This document shows, piece after piece, positions 53,957 through 61,153 of a stretch of 64,000 nt of DNA (its first letter is position 1; each line of letters opens with the position of its first letter). The DNA comes from JAJEFO01 sp009843725 (GTDB lineage Bacteria > Pseudomonadota > Alphaproteobacteria > Rhodobacterales > Rhodobacteraceae). The stretch covers positions 744,001-808,000 of the forward strand of contig CBDEUJ010000005.1 in assembly GCA_965243215.1 (NCBI GenBank). Reading direction: 5' to 3'. The translations under genes were made by a program, and so were the position numbers. The notes beneath the pieces were generated by a model. The model saw only the letters and a list, made by a program, of their open reading frames with translations, searched no databases and was not told where the DNA came from.

Positions 53957-54562
53957 TCAAGTAGATGCCACCCTAGCTACCAGCTGAAAGTCCCTAATCC
54001 AACGAGTGAAAAGGAAAATTCCTCCACTAGTCCACAATTCAGGAGTGGCTGACAGTTTTGGTGGAGTCCGATTATGACGAAAATTTTCGACCTGAAGTCG
54101 GTTCGCAGTCTCCTGCGTGCGATGAACTATGAAATTTCGGTACACACGCACCTGTTGCTCCGGCGAGTTCGTACTGCCCAAAGCGGCGATTACGGTTCTT
54201 TGGTTGTTGATACCGAGCCTTTGGGACCAGTTGGTAGCTATTTGAGAAACATGCCAATCCAGTTCACGATTGCGGTTTGGTCTTTGAGCGACGAGCCAAG
54301 TGCGGACATCGTTAACTCCTGTGAACCCCATAGTCGACGGTATGCTCAATCCGGAAGCCGTGTAAGCCCGGCCTGAAGCCGAAAGAACAATCAACTCACG
54401 GACAAATCTGGCCCAGTGGTCTTGCAAGCGTACAACCATCATCTCGCGCGCGTAAGCTTTAGCAATTGGGTCACCCGTAACCGTGCAGTTCAAAGTTCGA
54501 CAGAAAATTGTATTGAGTTGTGCCGTTTTCGACAAAAAAAGTCGCAGATTTTTTTCGAGCAT
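53957..54562 (-). CDS. HEPN-like (MAE_28990/MAE_18760-type) candidate RNase, partner of DUF262 gene
   Basis: A 201-aa protein starting one base after the DUF262 stop, so certainly in the same operon. It is mostly helical. The segment VYRNFIVHRTQ (residues 140-150) contains R142-x4-H147, the catalytic motif of HEPN ribonucleases, placed in the C-terminal half as in MAE_28990-like HEPN proteins, which often neighbour DUF262 genes. N-terminal basic-aromatic segments (RLQDHWARFVRELIVL) fit the first HEPN helices. GC is lower than the surroundings. Family membership is suggestive, not certain; an RNA-cutting toxin or defence effector is inferred. Confidence 0.6.
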   Translation of the reverse strand: MLEKNLRLFLSKTAQLNTIFCRTLNCTVTGDPIAKAYAREMMVVRLQDHWARFVRELIVLSASGRAYTASGLSIPSTMGFTGVNDVRTWLVAQRPNRNRELDWHVSQIATNWSQRLGINNQRTVIAALGSTNSPEQQVRVYRNFIVHRTQETANRLQVENFRHNRTPPKLSATPELWTSGGIFLFTRWIRDFQLVARVAST

Positions 54563-54563
54563 G

Positions 54564-55610
54564 TCAAATTTCGTCGTTGCCTAACGCTCGGAAGAAGAAG
54601 TCGAAGCGGACTTGCCGAGATGCAATTCGTTGTGTGGAGGAGGTTGACCGGGTGACAAACCGAGAAAAGCGATCTGGCGGTTCATCGATGGACAACGCCG
54701 ATGCCAACGCAGTAAAATTCTCTCGGACGGTTTCGATATGCCCGATTCCAGTGCCTCCTTGCGGGAGGTTCCCTTCGACATCCCCTTGTTCTATTCCGTG
54801 AAGCCGGTGCAGTACCGCAGCAAAGATGACGATCAATTGTGGAACCGATGCCAGTTTGGTTCTTGCGATAGTATCGCCTAATTCCTCATGGAACCACTCT
54901 AGGGAGAGGTTTACTAACTCGATTGCCTGCTTGGCTTCAGGAAATTCGTCGTCATTGGCCCGGTAGAAATTGTCTATCTTGATTGACCCACCGTCGGTTA
55001 ACCCCTCAATAGCAATCATCAGCATCTGCGCCATAGCGACATCGTCTTCCATTCGCACACGTTGTCTTGTCGTCAGAATGCCATACTGGCTCCAAAGCAC
55101 GGACCAATCTCGAGCCAACTTCCGGACACACCACTTAAACTTGCCCTGGTAACGAGCGTGTCTCCGCTCTGCCGGATTTAGTGAAACATTATAGGAATTC
55201 AGTCGGGCAAAGACTTCTAGAACATCATCTTCAGACGCATTCAATAACTGTTCCACTGCTAGAGGATAGCTCAAAAACTGTTCCTGAAGCTCATTGTCCA
55301 ACTTCGAGTAAGTGAGTCCGGAGAACTCACCTGCACGGGAGGTCAGTCGTATCTTGTTGTTTGCAAAATCTAAGATTGCCTTGAGCCTCTGTTGTCCATC
55401 GACAACATCTCGAACTGCGGTCTGTGTCTGAACGTCGATGGTTGAGCGAAGGTATATCTTTGGAACTGGCAAGTTCCTAAGGATTGTGTCAATCAGGTAA
55501 ACGCGCGCAGATGGAACCCAAACACTGCCTCGCTGAAAATCTGGGTTAAGCCGAAGTGTTTTCTGTCGATTCCACTCGATAAAGTCAGAAACTCGGAATT
55601 GTTCTAGCAT
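54564..55610 (-). CDS. DUF262 domain protein (GmrS-like, ParB/Srx fold)
   Basis: A 348-aa DUF262 protein. The family hallmarks are LNPDFQRGSVWVPSARVYLID (residues 21-41) and VVDGQQRLKAI (residues 70-80), where the DGQQR motif forms the nucleotide-binding/hydrolysing centre in GmrSD-type restriction enzymes. The C-terminal DUF1524 nuclease that GmrSD has is not seen, so nuclease action may come from the adjacent HEPN-like partner. GC content near 47-50% against about 63% elsewhere indicates horizontal transfer. Confidence 0.9.
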   Translation of the reverse strand: MLEQFRVSDFIEWNRQKTLRLNPDFQRGSVWVPSARVYLIDTILRNLPVPKIYLRSTIDVQTQTAVRDVVDGQQRLKAILDFANNKIRLTSRAGEFSGLTYSKLDNELQEQFLSYPLAVEQLLNASEDDVLEVFARLNSYNVSLNPAERRHARYQGKFKWCVRKLARDWSVLWSQYGILTTRQRVRMEDDVAMAQMLMIAIEGLTDGGSIKIDNFYRANDDEFPEAKQAIELVNLSLEWFHEELGDTIARTKLASVPQLIVIFAAVLHRLHGIEQGDVEGNLPQGGTGIGHIETVRENFTALASALSIDEPPDRFSRFVTRSTSSTQRIASRQVRFDFFFRALGNDEI

Positions 55611-57196
55611 GTCTGAATTTTAGTAGCATGAGCCCGTTGTGTCAATCGGACTTGGGCTAGCGCGCGCGAGGAAAGCCGGTTGCCCGAACCCCCTCAGTCT
55701 ACGTAGGGATGTGCGTTGCTGCTCCCCCGCTCTGATCCGGACATGGACCATAGCCCATCCGGCTTCAACCTCGGATGCCTGGCGGCGAATCGCCGGTCCG
55801 GCCACGAGAGATGGATGGAGACGAGCGGCCAAGGAATCTTGGCTATGCGCCCCAGTTGCTTCTAGTCAAAATGGTGACGCTGGGCCAGCCTGCGCGGCCC
55901 GCGCCGCCGTTCGTCCCATGTCCGGCACTCTGTTCAGTCCTGCCTGCCGCCGAAGTGTCTAACCCGAAGAGCAGGCGGCCCTCCCCCTGCCTGACCGGCT
56001 TCCGGGACCTTTCAATGGGACACTCTGTGGCCTCGCAGATGGCGTGGCCGCGCACGGCCGGACTTGTTCGAGGAAAGGCGAGAAGATCAGATATCCATCC
56101 TGGTGCTTGCGTGGTCCCCGTATCGGCTGCCGATTTGACACATCAACTCAGCAGTCACTCGCGGTGTTCACTGGCAATTCCGTATACGTTAGGGCAAATT
56201 CCGTGGAACCGAGGCGAATCCAGTGCTCTTGCATGCCCAAGTTCATGCCGCAGGCATTGATTCTAACGAGCCCAAACGTGAACATCGCATCGACTAGTCT
56301 TGCCGGAGCTTTGTTTGGCGCCATCCAGTTGTCGGTCGGGATTTGCTCAATGACTCGCTTCGCTCTCCCGAAAGGATCGAAGAAACAGCCACCGGCGCAG
56401 GTCGGCGTGGCTGAAGGCCCCGGTCGGGGGTCCAATATCCGCTCCCGAGGGAACGATTGCGCGGTTTGGACTGGCATCATGTCTGAGGATCTATGCTACG
56501 GGCGAGGCTCTTGCAATGGTCCGCGTCATTGCCCGGTCTTTTGCCACGCAGCGCAGTGGGGACACGGGAGCGATTGGCTGCGGGCTGAAGCTCCGGTATC
56601 CGGAACTGGATCGCCGTCTAAGCTCCGCCGAAGGGCGAGGAGACGGACGCGCCAGAAGGAGCCGCCTTGTCGGACAGGCCTTTTGGGATCGTGCGGGAAA
56701 CTAATGGCGGGCTCTCCCCCGGAGTGCAAGGCTGCGACATTTGTTCAATAGGACACTACGGACTCGAAGGTGCTGTAGTCGCGTCCGGCCAAGTGGTGTT
56801 CGACGAAGTGCGAGAAGATCAGGTCTCCCTCCTAGGGCTTCCGTGATCCTAGCATGGCCTGGCGATTTGACGGGTTGAATTCGACGAGGCGCACAGCTTT
56901 CTCCGCGAATTCCGCAACTGTTCAGATCAAACCGTGGAACTTAGCGAAAATGATGTATCCCCGATCCAAGACCACGACGTCGCTGGGTCTTGAGGATGCG
57001 TTCGAGATGCCGGTCAGGTCGGCGGTTCGAACCGACACTGACTTGTCTTTCATTCGGCGCTCGGAGAACCTTCATCCGCCGCCGAGGGCTCAATATGAGC
57101 GGGACCATACGGTATTAGTTCGGCTCCAATTTCTCGGGCAGAGAACTGAATTACTCAGCTCAATTCGAAACTTCAGCGATCAGGCGTGCCAGCGCT
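55611..57196. other. Region without a gene, containing a diverged duplication
   Basis: About 1.6 kb. No intact gene is recognised. Two stretches near 56078-56240 and 56810-56975, offset by 732 bases, share the identical core GCGAGAAGATCAG and a GATTTGAC block. On the minus strand both can be read with the peptide pattern L-I-F-S-x-F-(L/V)-E, so they look like eroded paralogous gene 3' ends. Confidence 0.45.
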
Positions 57197-57913
57197 TCAA
57201 CTAAGGCCCTCCAGAAGTGCGTCCAACGCGGTTGCCGCAACAACGCCAACGGAAACGTCCCCGAGGGCCTTGGAAACCTGTTGTCTGGAAACCTTGCCCG
57301 AACGCAGAACCTGAGCGGCAGTCGCTGCGCCGGCCAGAAGGGCCGACGTAGCGGCGCCGTCCAAAGCCTCCCCCGCCAAGGTGTCGCCGGGCAGATCAGA
57401 GAGGACGGATTCGACTTGACGCGAGAGTTCGGCATTGGAAAGTCCGGACGACGTGACCGACGGCATGGCCGCCGCGGCTTCTTCCGTGGCCACAACCTCG
57501 ATCTCCGGATATCGGGCCAGGTGCTCCCTGATTGCGCTCGGCGATGCGACCGCCTTCAGTTGAATCGCCTGGATGACGTCACCATCCACGACGAACTCGA
57601 TGTCGGCCCCAGGATGATTGGTTGCTTCGAAGACCTGCGCGGTCACCTCGTCGCCATCGTTGTTCTCGGCATGCACGAACAGGAGCTCATGGTATATGCC
57701 CTTCACGTTGGCTGCCAAGCCACGCAGCTGTTCGGGAGACATGGCTCCGACATGCTCGGCGAGCCGTTCCACGCTGGCGTCGTTCAGGCCTGACGCCGAT
57801 CTTCGTAGAGAATCCAGCACCAGGCGTTCCTCCAGCGTCCAGAACCGCGCAGCGTCCTCCACGAGACGCTGAAGCGTGACAGCGATGACAACCGCCGCGC
57901 TTCGGCTCAACAT
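57197..57913 (-). CDS. PD-(D/E)XK-like protein of unknown family, coupled to a membrane protein
   Basis: A 238-aa protein that I do not recognise by name. After a helical N-terminus, the central part KGIYHELLFVHAEN...FEATNHPGADIEFVVDGDVIQAIQLKAV places E76, D104 and Q118-x-K120 in the order and spacing of a PD-(D/E)XK nuclease core (a D-x(n)-QxK variant). Residues 180-238 are Ala/Gly-rich amphipathic helices. ATG at 57913 overlaps the preceding gene's end (ATGTTGA), so the two are coupled; an open frame continuing to 58183 is a shadow. A nuclease or toxin role is inference. Confidence 0.65.
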   Translation of the reverse strand: MLSRSAAVVIAVTLQRLVEDAARFWTLEERLVLDSLRRSASGLNDASVERLAEHVGAMSPEQLRGLAANVKGIYHELLFVHAENNDGDEVTAQVFEATNHPGADIEFVVDGDVIQAIQLKAVASPSAIREHLARYPEIEVVATEEAAAAMPSVTSSGLSNAELSRQVESVLSDLPGDTLAGEALDGAATSALLAGAATAAQVLRSGKVSRQQVSKALGDVSVGVVAATALDALLEGLS

Positions 57914-58791
57914 CTGTCTGTCGCCATCATCGCAGACAGCGTGATCCGCCCGAGCTCCGTTCTGCATCGATCGAGTTTGCGCCGGTGCCAGATGGCAAGA
58001 CTTCGGTTGAAGGGTCGACATCCGCTCTTTCCACTCTCCTGCAGGGCCACGGTGTCCCAGTGTTGATTGATCTGGTGGGCAAGCGGAATCAACGCGTGTT
58101 CCGCGACAAGCCGCAAATCGGCCGAGGAAGGTTCCTGGCCGCTTTCGCGCTGCTCCCTTATCGACTTGATCAGTGCGACGCACGCGACAAGGATCGCCCT
58201 CTCGTGGTCCTCAAGGTCTTCTTCGGAACGCGCCCTTCCAAATATCGTCCGATTTCCCAACACACCGGCAGCAATTCCGGCCCCAAGGCCGCCGACCGCG
58301 AGCAGGAGGCCGCCTCCGGCGACGCCGAGGCCGACCAGGGACCCGATCCAGTAGAGCTTTGCCGTGGTTGCCGCCGCGCCGGAAAGCGACGCAATCGCGG
58401 TTCCCGTCGACGCGATGCCAAAGTTCGCAACCAGCCCCGCTATTCCGCCGGTAGCCGCCACACCGCCCAGCTTCCCGACGATTGCATTGACGGCAATCCG
58501 GCCACGCTTGTCGGATTTCTGCAGAACGGCCGAGACGGTGTCGGTCAGAACCTGCTCGAGGTGTTCGAGCGAGGAAGATTCCGGCCTCTCGCGCCATCCG
58601 AATCTCTCGGCGTTTGTCTGGACCCAGGCTTCGATTGCTTCAGTTTCGGGCAATCGCTGCCTGAGGCGGGCATTTTGTTCCCGACCCCAGTCAAGTGCTC
58701 GGTCAGCTTGTGCCGTCGAGCTGATGCCAGACGCGGCCATTTCGGTAGCTTCCCTCAACCGGCTCAGGATTTCCTTGCGAGCTACTTTCAT
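57907..58791 (-). CDS. Glycine-rich membrane protein, unknown function
   Basis: A 294-aa protein with a helical, charged N-terminus (1-100), a very hydrophobic Gly/Ala-rich stretch (about 105-180) and a charged C-terminus. The stretch includes GIASTGTAIASLSGAAATTAK followed by a long G-x-x-G-rich segment (GLGVAGGGLLLAVGGLGAG), typical of glycine-zipper membrane helices that pack as oligomers. It is coupled to the nuclease-like gene downstream and divergent from the OLD-like gene. A pore-forming or membrane-anchoring role in defence is inferred from context only. Confidence 0.7.
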   Translation of the reverse strand: MKVARKEILSRLREATEMAASGISSTAQADRALDWGREQNARLRQRLPETEAIEAWVQTNAERFGWRERPESSSLEHLEQVLTDTVSAVLQKSDKRGRIAVNAIVGKLGGVAATGGIAGLVANFGIASTGTAIASLSGAAATTAKLYWIGSLVGLGVAGGGLLLAVGGLGAGIAAGVLGNRTIFGRARSEEDLEDHERAILVACVALIKSIREQRESGQEPSSADLRLVAEHALIPLAHQINQHWDTVALQESGKSGCRPFNRSLAIWHRRKLDRCRTELGRITLSAMMATDRC

Positions 58792-59205
58792 GGTCGATGT
58801 CCCTTTCTCGTACAGTCAATCCGGAACCGTCACAGGCCTCCGTCGGTTCATGCATCCTGAGCTTGCCTTGGGCACTCGTTTCCCTGCGCGAATCTCACAT
58901 TCGGGCCACCTCTGGAAGAGGTTTGAATCGCATTTCAGGCGATTGCCACTGGATGCTCCATGCCGGATCGAAGCCAGATTCCCATGCCACGTCCTCCCTC
59001 GAACGCGCCCTGAACGACGCAAGAGCAATGCACCCGTTCGACGAGCAGGACGGTTGAACAGCACCACCAGACCAGAGCCGACAATCAATTCCAAAACAGA
59101 AGTTGCAACAGGTTCGGGAGTCCTGCAAGACCAGCCCGGTTCAGTGCTCTTGAATCGTGACTCGGTCCGGCCTGAGCACGGCATCAACCGAACCGCGGAG
59201 GAACG
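58792..59205. other. Divergent intergenic region
   Basis: About 410 bases between the membrane-protein start (minus) and the OLD-like start (plus). No gene is recognised. It must hold promoters for both directions. Confidence 0.6.
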
Positions 59206-60957
59206 ATGGCAAGCGAGAATCACAAGGGCGAAGCCCTGAACGATATGGACAATCCACGGCGTCCTCGCCTGCTCTTCAAGGCCATCACGTTCTCGGACGG
59301 AACCAAACTGACGCTGGAAGAGGATGACATCGTCGTGTTCGTTGGACCGAACAATGCAGGGAAGAGCGCCGCGTTGCGTGAACTGGAAGCTTGGGTTGCG
59401 AGATCTACGCCCGGACTTGTCGTGACGAATGCTGAACTGCACAAGGAAGGAACCCAAGAAGACTTGAGAGCATATCTGGAGAAAAATGCGCAAAAGAGCG
59501 GCGCTAGTGCAAACCTTCACTACGGTGGGATCGGGTACAATATCCACCATTCCCATCTCCAGTACTTTGACCGGCCAGCTGACCGGCATCCGGTGGCACC
59601 GTTCTTTGCCAAGCGCTTGGCCACTGAAGGCCGAATAACAGACTCCAACGCAGCGCCTGCCATCGCGCTCCACCAAGACCCGCCGTCCCACCCGATCCAC
59701 CTGCTGCTGATGGACGAGGACCTCGCGAAGGACATCAGCGAGAAATTCAAGCACGCATTCGGCGAGGACCTGATTCCGTTCCGTGCGGGCGGTAGCACGT
59801 TCCCGTTGTATGTCGGTCGCAAGCCAAGTGTGCCCAATGGCAAGGACGAACTCTCAAAAGAGTTTGTCGAAGCCTTGCAGGAATCGTGCGTCAAACTCGA
59901 AACACAGGGCGACGGAATGCGCAGCTTTGCTGCGGTCACGCTTCACGTGCTGGCAGGGCGCACTCATTCAATCCAGTTCCTTGATGAGCCGGAAGCGTTC
60001 CTTCATCCGCCCCAAGCCAGACTCCTCGGACGCTACATCGCGGAAAGCAAAATTGGGAATTCCCAACTATTCATTGCCACCCACAGCACTGATGCCCTAG
60101 AGGGCTTGATTGAAGGCGGTTCGGACAGGGTTCGCATTGTACGCCTCCGTCGGGAGAGAAACGTCAACCACGTCAGGGAGCTCGACAAGAAACGGACAGG
60201 GGACGTGGCGAACGACGCTCTCGCACGCTTCTCGCGCGTCTTCGACGGAATCTTCTTCGAACACGTCTTTGTCTGCGAGGCGGATGCTGATTGCATGTTC
60301 TACCAGTCCATTCTGGACCTTCCGTCGATCTCCGGTGACCGCCGTCCGGACGCACTGTTCGTCCACGCATCCGGCAAGCATAGGATGGCCCAGCTCGTCG
60401 ATACGCTCAGGTCGCTGGACGTTCCTGTTTCCGTCATTGCCGACATCGATATTCTCAACGAAGAAGGGACTTTCAGGAGCCTGTTCGAGAAAGTGGGTGG
60501 CAATTGGGAAGAAGTTCAGCCACATTGGAAGGCCGTCGATGATGCAGTATCCACCAAAAACCCACCTCTCAATGCAGAGCAGGTAAAGGAGCGCATTCTC
60601 GGGGAGCTCGAAGGCGTCGCCGGGAGGGATGACTTTCCCAAGGAAAAGGAGCGCGCAGTCAAGCAGGTTTTCAAGGACGCCTCGCCTTGGGGTGCCATGA
60701 AAAGCAGCGGGCGAAACGCACTCTCGTCCGGAGAACCAATATCGCACTTCGATAGGCTGTGCGGGAAGTGCAGCGACCATCGGCTCTGGATTGTACCGGT
60801 CGGTGAGCTCGAAGGTTTTTGCCGGAGTGTAGGCTCCCATGGCCCAAGATTTGTCGAAGGCGTTTTGGTAGAGCGCGATCTGGCAGAGGATGCCGAACTC
60901 CGGGAGGCCCGTGAATTCGTGGAAAAGATCTGGGCGAAGGCCAAGCCCACGTCATGA
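59206..60957 (+). CDS. OLD-like AAA ATPase with C-terminal TOPRIM domain
   Basis: A 583-aa ABC/SMC-type ATPase fused to a TOPRIM nuclease-like domain. Walker A is VGPNNAGKSAAL (about residue 46), Walker B/D-loop is QFLDEPEAFLHPPQARLLGRY (about 257), and the switch His is in FIATHSTDALEGL. The TOPRIM acidic residues appear in VFVCEADADCMFY (about 355) and VIADIDIL (about 410). GGAGG precedes the ATG. OLD-family proteins are phage-defence nucleases, and a fused AAA plus TOPRIM like PARIS is an alternative reading. No UvrD-like GajB partner is adjacent. Confidence 0.85.
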   Translation: MASENHKGEALNDMDNPRRPRLLFKAITFSDGTKLTLEEDDIVVFVGPNNAGKSAALRELEAWVARSTPGLVVTNAELHKEGTQEDLRAYLEKNAQKSGASANLHYGGIGYNIHHSHLQYFDRPADRHPVAPFFAKRLATEGRITDSNAAPAIALHQDPPSHPIHLLLMDEDLAKDISEKFKHAFGEDLIPFRAGGSTFPLYVGRKPSVPNGKDELSKEFVEALQESCVKLETQGDGMRSFAAVTLHVLAGRTHSIQFLDEPEAFLHPPQARLLGRYIAESKIGNSQLFIATHSTDALEGLIEGGSDRVRIVRLRRERNVNHVRELDKKRTGDVANDALARFSRVFDGIFFEHVFVCEADADCMFYQSILDLPSISGDRRPDALFVHASGKHRMAQLVDTLRSLDVPVSVIADIDILNEEGTFRSLFEKVGGNWEEVQPHWKAVDDAVSTKNPPLNAEQVKERILGELEGVAGRDDFPKEKERAVKQVFKDASPWGAMKSSGRNALSSGEPISHFDRLCGKCSDHRLWIVPVGELEGFCRSVGSHGPRFVEGVLVERDLAEDAELREAREFVEKIWAKAKPTS

Positions 60958-61071
60958 CGGGTAGTCCTCGGGAGAAGTGCCGAAGGCCCCCGCCAAGCCG
61001 ACTGTCCCAAGGCACTGCCGCCGGCTTTAAGACTGTGACAACTATCCGAAATCAAGCGAACGCCGAATCCG

Positions 61072-61091
61072 GCCGCGCACCATTGTGCGGC
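61072..61091. repeat. Imperfect hairpin upstream of the relaxase
   Basis: GCCGCGCAC-CATT-GTGCGGC, a 7-pair stem with a 2-base bulge, 63 bases before the relaxase start. Relaxase origins often lie next to the gene and contain hairpins, but no nic site can be identified here. Confidence 0.35.
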
Positions 61092-61153
61092 ACGAACTTC
61101 CCCGAATCCTGCCGATGCCGTAGGGTCCGCCCCATGACAGAACGGATCCCCCA

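Noticed and set aside
57914..58183. N-terminal extension of the nuclease-like protein
   Set aside because: It lies inside the upstream membrane-protein gene; the ATGTTGA overlap at 57913 is a typical coupled start.
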